Positions 46,741-57,900 are shown, counted from the stretch's first letter. The stretch is DNA of 64,000 bases from Alopecurus myosuroides (GCA_028641055.1 CM054057.1:326498941-326562940), one strand, 5' to 3'. Numbers and translations: made by a program. The notes: a model not told the origin generated them from the letters alone.

Positions 46741-48409
46741 GATTTGTAACATCCCAATTTTGCTACCAAAGTGTTGTGGTGTTGAGTTCATATCATACAT
46801 GCATGAAAACAAAAGTTTAACTCGTGTTTGAAATAATTTAAATTGCGAATTTAAATGGTTTCAGAAAATCTCACAAAAAGTACTTAAAAGGGGTTCCAAA
46901 ATTTTGTTCTGAAAAGTATTTCAATTTCACCAAAGCAACACATGGTTTTGTTGGAAATTTTGTGAGGTTTCCAAAAACTATTTTTGCCAATTTTTTTATC
47001 CTTGCAAAAAGGTCCTCAAAAGATAGTTTTTTTGTTCTGTTTTAAGTGGACAAGGGCCTCTCTGTAATTCTATTTTTCTCCCAGGGGGTTTTCTCGAAAA
47101 ACACCCCTGTGTCGTCTTCCTCCTTTGCCAGGAGGCAAGCGAGCTGCTCGCCGACGGCACTGTGTGCCACCTCCTGCTTTTCTGCGCAGATAAGAAGGTT
47201 GAGGACGTCTGGAGGCCGCCTGGATCGACTCCTCCTCGCACAATTTCCCCCACCCGCAGCTCCCTCCGTTCTCTGTTTCTTCTGCGGAAGCAAACCCTAG
47301 CCGAGGCGGCCGCCGGCGAGCGTCGTGGCATCGAGCAACCCCGTGGCCTACCGTTTGCCCCGCGAGCTCCGCACGGCCGTCCTCTACATCTTCATGGAAC
47401 CACGCTTGCCGGGAGCGCTTCAATCGCCGGAATCGGCATCGTCTTTCTCGTCTCCGGCCGAGGGCCGTCGTGCTCGTTGCCGTCGAATACGCCAACCTCC
47501 GGCCTCCTCGTCTGCCCCAACACCTTCACGGTAACCTCCCGAGCATCCTCGTGCTCCTCGTTGGTCTCCTCTCCCTCTGGTTCGCTCCGTTGTCGCGCAC
47601 CGCCTCCTGCCGCCGCTCCGGTGGTCGCCGGAGCTACCACGGTGACCATTTGGCCACCATCCGCTGCCCACACGCTCGCCTTACACCCCTGCATCTCTCC
47701 CGTGCATCCAATTTGCGGAAGATTTGTCGAATTCATCGAATTCGAGCTCGGCTGTGAGAATCGACCTTCGATGACGTCACCCGTTCGTCATGGTGACATC
47801 ATAAAACGTTTTTCTTTTTTTTCTGAGAGATGAATAGTAAGTTGACACGTGGGCCCTCTACTGTTTAGATATTCCAGAAAATGAAATAACATTGAATAAT
47901 TAATAACTTTTGATTTATAATTCAGAAAAATATAATTAAGGTATAGAAATGTTCAGAAAAATAAACCCTTTCCAAATATGTCTTTTTCATATATGTTTGA
48001 CAAAGTTGAAAATTGAACATTATTTGAATTTGTTTAATTCATTTAAAATAGAAAAATAAGTTTTTATTCAAGAAAATTAGAAAATTAAAAGTTATATACC
48101 ATTTTGCTCAAAATGAAATTTGCAACCTATTTATGATGTTTTAAAACCCATTTGAGCAATAAAAATTGTACTCACTTTCAGAATCGCCCGAAACCCCCTC
48201 CGGGGCCTATTTCGGGCTAGTTTCAGTAAAAATGCTTAATTGCCATATTAACCCTAGCAACCCAAAGAACATGTTTAGGGCTTCTTTCAGTGCATTAACT
48301 TGCTCATGCATACATATTGCGCATTGCATCGATGCCATGTTTGATTGTTGTTTCTCTTCCGGTGTTTTGCTTCTGATCGGTAGAACGCGACCCCGAAGAG
48401 AGAAGACCC

Positions 48410-48885
48410 TGATGGGGGGATGCTAACCTGGTATGCCAAGATCCGAGGAATAACCCGGCCCAGAGACAGTGAGCAGGATACGGCTAGGGATAAAGATGTT
48501 TGTGGAGGCCCAAGCTCGTGGGCCTAGTGACCCGGGTTGTGGGTGTTGTAAAGGAAAGTTAGGGTTAGCATGCCGTGTCTGGGTAGGACCCGGGTGTGCC
48601 TTGTAAAGTAAGTTAGGGGGTATGGGAGCTATATAAACCGACCCCCGGGCGTAGATTGAGACAGAGATTCGAGAACCTTAGCAATATCGAGTGGTATCGA
48701 GTATCCAGTGTAAACCCTAATCGTGTTATCGTATCGAGAATAGAGATTCGGCAACTTCGATTGCCGGCTGTCATATCAAGTTATATCATGTCTTCCTTTG
48801 AGCTAAACCCTCTCCCGAACGCCTGTGTCGACTTGCCCCAAGATCAGTTACCCCTGGTAACATCTGCCGTGATTATCCCACGACA
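48410..48885 (+). repeat. TAT2 5' LTR (476 bp)
   Basis: TGATGGGGGGATGC to CCCACGACA. A TATATAAA box is at 48630-48637. The gag start codon I favour (48788) lies inside the LTR. Confidence 0.93.
48630..48637 (+). promoter_or_regulatory. TAT2 LTR TATA box
   Basis: TATATAAA in the 5' LTR, repeated in the 3' LTR at 58121-58128. It would start the genomic RNA near 48660, leaving about 130 bases before the gag ATG. Confidence 0.7.
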
Positions 48886-51589
48886 GTTGGCGCCCACCGT
48901 GGGGCCTGCGTCCAAAGGTGTCTACATCACGGGAGAAGCTCGGAAGGGCATGGAGAATCTTGTCATCGGCGAGATCTACATCGACCACGAAGGAGAAAAG
49001 GTGGTGGACGATTCCGGCTGGGGGCCGGAGTCGGATCACCTCGAAACCGGATCCGTCATAACAATCGGCCGGATCAACGTCTTCATCGGTATGGTATGTG
49101 CTTCCAATTCGGTCCCTGACAACGTTGGATCTGATTCTATGCCAGGAAAAGCCACGTCTATCCGATCAGATGATGAAGAATCAACGGGAACGACATATCC
49201 AGCGGAAGAACCCATCGCGGAGTGGGAACAGCCGGAGGAGCCGGCATGGACCCCACGCGACCGGGTCCAAGGAGAAGATGACACCGGGTCTATCCTGGAT
49301 CTACTGGAAAACCGGTACGAGGAGAACGGTGAAGAGGAACAGCCTGAATTTACACCGGATATCGCGCGCCGAGTTGCAGTCTATGCAGCCCCCGCGGCTA
49401 ACCAAGGAAACACAGCCGCGGCACCAGTCGGGGCGGCTCAGGCAGTAGCCCAGCAACAGGGCGCGGTTAACGGAGACCCGGTCTTGACCCGGGTCGATGG
49501 AGAGTCAGCATCGGTCACCAGTCGCGCGGCAGATGAGGAGCAACACGCCAACATGTTCGGGTTTCAAGCCAATCGGACACCAGGGGCGGGTCCCTCGAAT
49601 CCGCGTCACCCGGCCCTGTTTGATAATAATTTGATCTTGGATCCTACAGTCCTCGCCACTGTTATCACCCCAGAAAACGCGGCAGAGCGTGTTAGAGATC
49701 TGGACGTGGCTCGCCGTGCATTGGAACAGCAAAGAAGGCAAGTGGAAGCCGATAGACAGGGGATGGCCACCCGACGGCGCGAGCTAGACGCGTTGGAAAC
49801 CCGGCTTCGAGAGGAAACGTCCAGGATACATCAAAGGCATCACACCAGGTTGCCAGCAACGGGCGGGGTTATTAATCCGGCTAATTTGTTCATCACGCCT
49901 CAGGACCAACCGATACCAGTGGTGAACCAGGGAACCGCACCCCAACAGACAACAGCAGCGACACATCCGGCGAATGAGCGGACCGGGTTACCCCCACCGC
50001 AAACTAGAGTCACAACCGGCAATGATCTACTGCCGCCGCCACCATCACGATTCCGCACGCCAGCCGGCCACTACAACAATCCTATGGACAACGTATACGC
50101 GGCGACACTCGCATTAAATCAAATACCTGTGGGAGAGTCGCCCCATGCAGAGAAGACTCGGCAAGCCATCGAGCTGTTGCACACTGCGGTGGCGCAGCAA
50201 GCCAATTACCCGGATCACAGAAGCGGAATGCACGGGACGCCGTATGTTAGCCAGCAGCAAGGGAAATTACAAACGAGTTCGGCGCGGCGGAGGGAAGAGC
50301 AGCAGCAAATGCCGCCTCCTCCCCGCGCTCAGGCAGCACAGGCCGTCGTGGACAGTTCTAGGGCCCGGAGGGCCGCGGCCGGGTCTGCAGCGCATGGACC
50401 TCCCGCAGCACAGCGCCCAGACGCGCCCCCCGCGGCATCACACGTTTCCAGGGCAAGGCCGGCTTCAATCATTCTTGCGGGGCCCAAGTGTCTCTCGGAC
50501 AATATTAGAGCTGAACCTTACCCGGAAAAGTTCAAAGAGCCAGGGAAAGTAGTGAATTATGAGCCAACCATGGATCCCGAAACGTGGCTAAGCAGTTACG
50601 AGATGGCAATGTCAATCCGCAACGCGTCCGAGAACCTCCAAGCCAAATTCATGTATCTGATGATGTCCGAAGGAGCAGCAAAATTGTGGTTCACCAATCT
50701 ACCAGAGGGATCGATCAAGTCTTGGGAGGAATTGAAGACCGCGTTTATCAAGCACTTTCACGGGACCTGCAGGAAATTATTCACCATTGATGATCTAGAG
50801 CGATGCGTCCAAAAGAAGGGAGAATCGGCGCGCAGTTGGGTGCGCCGGGTTATGGAGATACTTCACTCATCCACAGACATCCAGCCCAAAGATGCGCTAC
50901 AAGCCATGGCAAAAGCATGCAAGTATATACCTTTAGTGCAAAAGTTAACTCGCATGAAGTCCAGTCGAAATGCATCAGAAGTCACAATGGGAGAATTGAT
51001 GGATGCGTGCAACAAACACGCTGCGACAGATACCACAGAAGAAGAAGCTGATGACAAGAAGACAAAAGCAAACACAAGCGGTAATGGAAGAACCGGCAAC
51101 GGAACAGCGTCAGGAAACAATGGAAACAGTCAGAACAAGCGCCCCTTCGAAGGAGGCTCCGAGTTTGTCGCTAACACCGAAGCCGGGTCTTCAAGGCCAA
51201 GAGCAGAAGGAAATTTCAGCGGAGGTAACCACCATGGAGGAAACTATCAAGGACCACCAAGGCCGGGTAATAATTGGGACATATTCAGGATGGCATGTCC
51301 GAAGCACAGCAGGAACGGCAGGCCAGCTAACCACTCCCTAGAACAATGCGCCGATTTGCAAAGATGGAAAAATGAGGAAGTGCACAGAGCTATGCGAGGT
51401 GCAGGGCGGGGAGGAGGACCGGGTCCAGGGGCAAACCCGGGCAACGGCCCATCCCCAGTTGGTAACCCGGCGGCTGGAAATCAAGGTAATAACCAAGGGG
51501 GGCAGGAGGCTTCCAGGCTAACCCCAAACAATTGGGTCAATATCATGTGCATACCACAGGAGGATCTAACAAGGACAAAAAGATACTGA
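48788..51589 (+). CDS. gag: TAT2 Gag, translated from inside the LTR
   Basis: 934 codons from the ATG at 48788; upstream the frame is open to 48656 but without an ATG. It passes through the LTR end and primer site (LAPTVG) and shares its first about 80 codons after the primer site with TAT1 Gag. Next come an acidic region, an Ala/Gln/Pro-rich region with a coiled-coil-like segment (about 305-360), and the capsid (MDPETWLSSYEMAMSIRN, AAKLWFTNLPEGSIKSW, FIKHFHGTC). A Gly/Asn-rich tail with a C/H cluster (CPKHSRNGRPANHSLEQC) may replace the zinc knuckle. The frame ends 58 bases inside the protease ORF. Intact, unlike TAT1 gag. Confidence 0.88.
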   Translation: MSSFELNPLPNACVDLPQDQLPLVTSAVIIPRQLAPTVGPASKGVYITGEARKGMENLVIGEIYIDHEGEKVVDDSGWGPESDHLETGSVITIGRINVFIGMVCASNSVPDNVGSDSMPGKATSIRSDDEESTGTTYPAEEPIAEWEQPEEPAWTPRDRVQGEDDTGSILDLLENRYEENGEEEQPEFTPDIARRVAVYAAPAANQGNTAAAPVGAAQAVAQQQGAVNGDPVLTRVDGESASVTSRAADEEQHANMFGFQANRTPGAGPSNPRHPALFDNNLILDPTVLATVITPENAAERVRDLDVARRALEQQRRQVEADRQGMATRRRELDALETRLREETSRIHQRHHTRLPATGGVINPANLFITPQDQPIPVVNQGTAPQQTTAATHPANERTGLPPPQTRVTTGNDLLPPPPSRFRTPAGHYNNPMDNVYAATLALNQIPVGESPHAEKTRQAIELLHTAVAQQANYPDHRSGMHGTPYVSQQQGKLQTSSARRREEQQQMPPPPRAQAAQAVVDSSRARRAAAGSAAHGPPAAQRPDAPPAASHVSRARPASIILAGPKCLSDNIRAEPYPEKFKEPGKVVNYEPTMDPETWLSSYEMAMSIRNASENLQAKFMYLMMSEGAAKLWFTNLPEGSIKSWEELKTAFIKHFHGTCRKLFTIDDLERCVQKKGESARSWVRRVMEILHSSTDIQPKDALQAMAKACKYIPLVQKLTRMKSSRNASEVTMGELMDACNKHAATDTTEEEADDKKTKANTSGNGRTGNGTASGNNGNSQNKRPFEGGSEFVANTEAGSSRPRAEGNFSGGNHHGGNYQGPPRPGNNWDIFRMACPKHSRNGRPANHSLEQCADLQRWKNEEVHRAMRGAGRGGGPGPGANPGNGPSPVGNPAAGNQGNNQGGQEASRLTPNNWVNIMCIPQEDLTRTKRY
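48888..48905 (+). other. TAT2 primer-binding site
   Basis: TGGCGCCCACCGTGGGGC, two bases after the LTR and the same as in TAT1. It is also read as Gag codons. Confidence 0.88.
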
Positions 51590-52470
51590 AGCAAGCAGTC
51601 AACTCAGTTTCATTAGCCGTTCCGAGATACTTGAGATGGTCAGAACAGGAGGTAACATGGAGCAGAAGGGATCACCCAGAAAGAGTGGAACACCCAGGAG
51701 TCTTGGCACTAGTAGTCGCACCGCAAGTTAATGGGTACGAACTAAAGAAGGTTTTAATGGATGGTGGAAGCAGCATCAATATACTGTATTGGGAAACCTT
51801 CCTACGCATGGGTCTCAAGGAATCCCAACTGCAAAAAAGCTCGACAGTTTTTCATGGAATAGTGCCGGGTCATTCAGCATGCCCCGAGGGAAAAATCGCA
51901 TTGGAGGTAGCTTTCGGAGAATCAAAGGATAACTATCGAATTGAGTGGCTCACCTTTGAGGTAGTGAAATTACGCAGCCCCTATCACGCGCTGTTTGGAA
52001 GGCCGGCTTATGCCAAATTCATGGCTAGGCCGTGTTATGTATATCTACAGCTAAAAATCCCGGGTCCCAAGAGGACCATTACCATACATGGAAATCGGGA
52101 TATAGCAGCTGAATGTGACGAAGGAGACGCAGCAATGGCCGAGCAGGCCTGTAGAAAAGAAGAGCTCAAGCACTACCGATCTCAAGCAGACCCGGAGGAT
52201 ATAGCCACATCAAAAAGGCCGAGTACTGAAGGCGAAAAAGCAAAGTCCAAGGCAACGCAAGATGCTAAATTGGTGGCCTTAATCGAAGTTGACTCTCCCA
52301 AGCAGTCTGCTGTAAAGGAAGAAGTTACACGGCCGCCCACAACCAGCAAAGTCATGGAGACACCCCACCCGGGTTGGCTGGCAAACCCGGTACTCATCAG
52401 GAAAAAGTCCAACTTATGGAGGATGTGCATTGGTCAAGCCAGATCAGGACCAGTGCTTACAAAGAACTGA
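51532..52470 (+). pseudogene. TAT2 protease and stump of reverse transcriptase
   Basis: The ORF overlaps the gag end by 58 bases in the -1 frame; an A5 run at 51577-51581 lies in the overlap. Protease: VLMDGGSSIN active site, FHGIVPGHSA, and LFGRPAYAKFMARPC near the end of the domain. Then a hydrophilic linker and the first RT residues (GWLANPVLIRKK, then LWRMCI). RT homology stops at about 52430, just before the Asp expected next, and about 14 unrelated codons follow. In TAT1 the protease is in frame with gag, so the shift here may be one lost or gained base. Confidence 0.8.
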
Positions 52471-53528
52471 GTAATGTAACGGGCGGCAGGTTTCAGACGC
52501 GCTCTTTTCCTACCCAGGGTACCTACGGGGGCTGGAAGGTTTTTAAGGAGGCGGCCTGCTGACCCAAAATTTCTGGTATCAATAAAGAGATGGTTGTCAA
52601 GTCCTATGTCTTTTCGCCTTTATCACAAGTAAGTAGTATCAATGCGACATCGATAATTCAGTATCATCAAAAGCATCGATTGCATGTAGGTCTTGGGGGT
52701 TGGTTGCTCAGGTAACCAACCACTAACCCGAATGACCCGGCATAGATAGCTATAAGTTATAAGGGCCGATTCCTCGCAAACGAGCACGGCTGCAATCTTA
52801 TGACTGGGCAAAGAAGCCAATTTTTCTTGACTTATCTTACTTAAGCTTGATGTGACTCGCACTAAAGTGGCATGATTCGTTCGCTTACGATTACAATCAG
52901 CCATGGAGCCCAATGGGACTTGCCTGACACTGTTCTCGTATGGATGTAACAACATGGTATCCACGCGAAAGCCGGCTTATAGTATAAGATAGTCAAAAGG
53001 GTCATCTAAACCACAAGTTTATGCAGAGTACAAGGCTGATAAGCCGGAAACTCAGTGATTATCAAGCATAACTTCAGTATTTACATGAGATGGTTTTAGG
53101 GTTTTGCCTTGGTAGGGAGTGATTTGTCCTCTGAGAAAGGCCACACCCTCATGACTCGTCCTTTGGGTCATGGGGACTGCGGACTTCGTAACAGAAACAA
53201 ACCACTTTGATACCAAGGTTCAAAACGGCCCTATTATCCGAGTCTTGGGAACTTCAAGAGAATTTCACTTATCAAAGCCCCTGGTCTCGGAAAAAACGAG
53301 TCTTATGAAGGGAGCTAAAAAGAGAGATGGGTATCAAGAACAAGTTCAGAAGAACAGCAAAAAGTATGATTATCAAAAGGCTAGGAAAGCCGCGAAAATA
53401 TGTCACCAAATAGAAGTATATTACAAGCTTTTGCATCGGTATCAGAAGTGCACAGGCGCACCATTAACAGAATAAAATAGCTCAAACAAAAAGGTCCCAC
53501 GTGACTAAGGTATTATGACGTCCTTACT
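52431..53528 (+). other. TAT2 region after the pol deletion
   Basis: Here about 2 kb of RT, RNase H and integrase coding sequence is missing. The sequence from about 52485 to 52560 (GGAGGCGGCC and neighbours) resembles the post-pol region of such elements. An AATAAA is at 52581-52586. A 101-codon ORF at 53170-53475 has no recognisable features and I do not call it. The 3' end of the antisense gene follows. Confidence 0.5.
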
Positions 53529-56500
53529 CTACTCGGCCTCCTGAGCGCGATCTTCCGGGTCTTGCTCCTGGACCTGCTTCTTAGCTTTTTTGGCAGAGCC
53601 ACCCGGACTCACCGCGCCAGGGCGGATAGGAGGAAGTACGGACGGTGTAGAGGCGGACGGCCCTGATTTTAAGTCGGCCTCCCTCTTCGAAGTTGCCTCC
53701 TTCTTCTTAGCTGAGTAATCAGCCCACTTCTCCAAGAGATCAAAGGGCGGGGGTGCTTCCTCTGTGATAATCTTGTCATCAGCGTCATACGCAGCCATTA
53801 GTGTATTAAGGTTCAAGCTATCGGCTAGAGTGGTGGCAGAGGGGCGCACTGCCGACTGAATGGCCTTGAAATCCTTAGGCGTAAATTTGGCGCCATCCGC
53901 CTTGAACTCAGGAAACCCGGAGATTATCTTCGCCGGGTCAAGCTTCGGAAAGTAGGCTTTGGCCAAGGTCAAAGCCCGCACTATACCAGTACGGCAGGAC
54001 GAACGCTTCCAGAGTTCAATCCATCCGGGTACAGTGGAGCAGGCTTGGACAAGGTTCTCTTCACCCGGATAGGCTTCCGTGGGCCAATTAATGGCATTCA
54101 ATATAAATTTGGTGCCGGCAAAGAAAGTCCGGAGCACAGCCTTCAGGGTCCTAGCCTTGACAATAGCATCTTCCTCTGGAGCTGCAAGGTTCGCACCTAT
54201 AGTGGAAACAGAAGCAAGAACGTATCAGTAGCAGCCGGGTATGAAATTAGTCGGCAGGCAAAAATTAGTCGGCAGGCAAAAATTTAACCGGCAGGCAAAC
54301 ACTTACTAAGTAAGATCTGATAAGTATCGGAGACCTGATCCGATAACTTCTTCAAATCGGCCCGAGCGGCGAGGCACTTCTCCTTGTATTTGGAGACATC
54401 CTTCTTCAAAGTTTTCATATTATCCTCAAGGATTTCTCGGCGTTTTATCTCGGCAAGAAGGAGCTGTTCAGTCTTCAGCAAGGTTTCATCAGACCGAGTT
54501 ACATGTGCCTGTAAGTGTAAAAGGGTGCAAGAACCAGCTGAGTGTTATGGCAAGAAGAATATGGTGAGAAGTACCAAGCATAACTTTTGCAAGTTATACT
54601 CGGAACTTGGGGACTAGATATGGAATATAAGATAACAAGCGCTCTTACCTGGTGCTCTGCAGCCATGCGCTCTAAAGTCTCGCTCTCCGAAGCCTTCATG
54701 GTGAGAAGCTTGTCCATCAATTGTTCGAAAGTATCTTTATTTGTGTCAGAAGACTCGGGTCCTTGGAATTTCCTGGAAGAGGTTTTCTTCTTAGAAGGAG
54801 GTGGAACCCGGGTCATTTGCGCGTTGGAATCCGACGCTCCTTCTGCACCTAAGGCGGTGGTCTTTCTCTTGCTGGCATGAGAAGCAATTGGATATTCGGC
54901 TTCCTGCTGATCCGGTTTAGTCGGCGATGTCTGTTCTTCATCGCCAGACGCGGTTGCAGTTTTATCAGCTGGGTTCCCCTTACCCGGGCCCTTATCTTCC
55001 GAATCCTCTTGATCGCTGACAGCGACCGTGGCCCTGTAGATGTTATCACGAAGCAGCTAAATATGCAGTCAGGAAAAGATGGCGAAGTACCGGAAAGTAT
55101 CTGGAAGGGGATTTTTACCCGGCATTCACCGCAAAGTCACAAGGAAATCCATCGTCAGACTCGGGGGAGGCTGGAAAATGTCAAAGTTAAATATTATGAG
55201 AGAATGCTTCGAGGAAACCGTGCTAACCAAGAAAAGATAGAGCAAGTACCAGCTTGCCGAGTGGGGAGCGGTGAAGAACCCGGGTTAAGGGTGTCGTTAC
55301 CCGGGTGATTTCGAGTCGACCTGCGCTTAGGCGTGGGCGACCCCTTCAAGATTGGCCAGTGGAATAACGTCAAGAAAGGTTCAAGAATATCATTACGGTA
55401 ATATAAAGTGAATGTGTGAAGGGGGATGAAACCTTGGAGGTGGCTCCTTGAGCTTTTCTTTTAGATCCGGCTTTGGCTGCCGGCTCCGGTTCCTCCTCAT
55501 CACTGGCAGATTCTACCTTGCCGTCCGAATCTTCTTCCTCGTCATCTTCTTGTTCTGAATGTCGTCAAGATTACGCTTGGAAATAAAGGGGTTACGGTGA
55601 GTTCAAACGAGTCAAGTAAAATTCAGAGAGTACCTTCGTCTGAGTGAACAGCTTCTTGCTCCTCTGGACCTTCGGAGCTAGGGGGGTATTGGTGTTCCAA
55701 AAGTCGTCATCATCCTGAAAGGCGTTAAAAGTACGGGTTATCAGTTGCATCAAGTGGAAAGAGCGAAAGTAAAGGCGTCAGAGTCGGGTTTTCACCTGGG
55801 GGGCCGGGTTTTCAAGTGTGAAGGGCTCTAACCCGGATATGTTCCGGATTACCTCGAGCTTCTCCGTAAGAAAACCCTTGATGGTCTTCAGAGTGTCGCC
55901 AACTGCGAAGACGTTGTCAGAGTATCGTAGTGGATCAGAAGGTTCCCCAGAGTACTCGCACATCAGCTTTGTGCGGATGGAGTTGGGTTGAATTCTGAAG
56001 TCGACCCAGGTCTTCACTAGGTTGAGCCCAATGAGGCCCTGGGCTCTAAGAGTGGCGAGTTTGTATAGCAGAGGTTGGATTGCCTCCCTATCTGAGTCAG
56101 GGGCAAAGGCACTAAATTTATCAGAGATATCAAGAAGACCATCAGAATAACCCGGCAGTTTCTTTTGGCCGGATGGGGAAGTGTCCTGGCAGTAGAAATA
56201 AGAAAGCTGCCAGTGTTTGACATGAGAATTAAGGGTGAGGGATGGCATCGGAGAGTTCTTGCGGCGCTGGATCGAAACCCCGCCGCAAGTGAGAAGCGCC
56301 CCATCACCGCTTTCGCGGCATGGTTTGCATTGATAAAGCTCGATAAAAAGAACTAGGTTTGGTGGAGTGCATAAATAGGATTCAGAAAGGACAATAAAGT
56401 GGGTGATATTTAGCACGGAGTTGGGCCCGATGTCGAAGACGCGAAGGCCATAGTGACTGAGAATGTCACGGAAAAAAGGATGACCGGGTGGGCGAAAACC

Positions 56501-57423
56501 CCGGGTCACATGTTCCACAAAGCAGATTACCTCGTCTTTTGTAGGGGTGGGCCGGGTCTCCTTACCCGACACCCTCCATTGGATATCCTCCTGAGGAGGG
56601 AGAACTCCCAGCTCCACTAGCTCCTCCAACTTGGCCTTCGTGACCATCGACCGCCCCCAGTTGGCAGAAATGGTGTTGGTGGCTTTAGTCTTGGTTGGGG
56701 TTTTCGTCTGTTTCTTGGGAGCCATGTGATTGACCTGCAAGGTATCAAATAAGAAAAAGATTAAGACATGGAAGTTATGAAACAGTTAGGTATTAGCCGG
56801 ATGGTATTGAGGTATGGCAGGAGATCCGGGTGTTAGCCCGTAGAATCAAGCTCGGAAGTTCCGGGTATTGCGTATTATGGAGAAATTTATGGGGTCTAAA
56901 TGGTAAAGAAGCTTTTTGAAAACGATGGGCAGCGGCTTAAGCGCCAAATGTGAATAAAGGGGATTAAAAAGAAGCAGTCCAGCCGAGTGACCGATGCAGG
57001 GGCGGAAATCTTGGGCAGTACGAGCCTAGATTGGGAGTTTTATTTTCAAATTCGTGGCGAAGGTGATGATTGTGGGCAGTAGGAGAGTTGGTTGGAGCAT
57101 GCGCTTTATCCTTTGTGCGAACTAAAAGAGACTATGGGTAGCCTAATCCGGTCCAGCCAAGAAATCTGAGGCGGACGGATCTGGATCTAATCTGAGGAAA
57201 AGAATCAGAGGTTGCGAGGGAAAGTTGATGAACGCCAAAGGCTTACCGGAGGAGATCCGAGGGAGGCCTTGCGGAGGCAGATGGCGCAGGCCTGGTGTCC
57301 TTTCGCGGCTCTTGGTGGGCCGGATGAGAATTTGCCGGCGGATCTTGGCGGCGGCGCGGAGCGACCGGTGGCGGAGCGCAGCCTTCGGGCAATGGGTTCC
57401 GGTGACGTGCGTGGAAGGTCCGT
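53529..57423 (-). pseudogene. Antisense multi-exon gene of TAT2
   Basis: Minus-strand gene; proposed exons 57423-57247, 56734-55796, 55714-55634, 55554-55433, 55033-54649, 54508-54307 and 54196-53529 (stop). All introns follow GT-AG, and exons 5 to 7 keep the frame exactly. Exon 1 has a GHQACAIC Cys motif. Exon 2 (939 bases) encodes a domain like the 'putative gypsy type transposon' family (Pfam Transposase_28): ISANWGRSMVTKAKLEELVE, then CFVEHVTRGFRPPGHPFF and LRVFDIGPNSVLNITHF. Exons 3 to 5 are acidic, exon 6 is a coiled coil, exon 7 ends in a basic tail. The position of the TAT3 start codon reads ACG here, and exon 3 appears one base out of frame. The first usable ATG is at 56725. Extra antisense ORFs are known from TAT elements; the role is unknown. 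Confidence 0.75.
54246..54300. repeat. Short tandem repeat in an antisense-gene intron
   Basis: An 18-base unit (ATTAGTCGGCAGGCAAAA) occurs twice in direct succession and a third time in degenerate form. Confidence 0.75.
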
Positions 57424-57510
57424 GGTGGCGCTCAGGAAGAAAGAGAGCTCAAGAGGAGAAAGGAATGGAGTGGGGGAAATGAGCCGTTAGGGTTTGAGTC
57501 ACTCCTAAGG

Positions 57511-57522
57511 AGCTTTTTTATA
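57511..57522 (-). promoter_or_regulatory. TATA box of the TAT2 antisense gene
   Basis: TATAAAAAAGCT on the minus strand, about 90 bases before the start-codon position at 57423. TAT3 has a TATA box at the same distance before its antisense gene. Confidence 0.6.
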
Positions 57523-57523
57523 G

Positions 57524-57900
57524 TGCGACTGGATAAGCCCGGTTCGGTGAGTGGAGGCCGGGAATTGTGGGGGTAAAACGGCTATTAATTTAAAGTTCCT
57601 GCGAGATATGCGCCTGGTATTGAGTAAAGCATCCGGATAAAGAAAGAAGGGGATTCGTTCCGCGATGATGGGATTAACTGTCAAGCATAGGATCTTGGTG
57701 TTATGATTTGGATCCAGAAGTTTGAACCAAGGTGTTTGGAGGGAAAAACCTGAGTTATCGCATGGCCACCAAGGAGCAAAGCCTAGCTGGATGTTGAAAC
57801 ATCTTAACCCGGTTTCCATGTGCCCGTGTGATTGATATCTTTTCAGGAATAGCAAGCGCTTCAAGGAGATCCGTGAAGCCCAGGCTATTCTGGGGACTAC
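57524..57900. other. TAT2 segment between antisense promoter and 3' LTR
   Basis: No supported gene. The last bases before the LTR (CTGGGGACTAC) recur, reversed, beside the TAT3 LTR at 60676 and are the likely polypurine-tract region. An ORF on the minus strand here (57505-57930) runs into the LTR and looks accidental. Confidence 0.5.

Noticed and set aside
53170..53475. 101-codon plus-strand ORF in the TAT2 post-pol region
   Set aside because: No homology I recognise, and it lies just beyond the 3' end of the antisense gene, in sequence with no other sign of coding.
57212..57490. 92- and 85-codon plus-strand ORFs in TAT2
   Set aside because: They overlap exon 1 of the better supported antisense gene and have no counterpart in TAT3.
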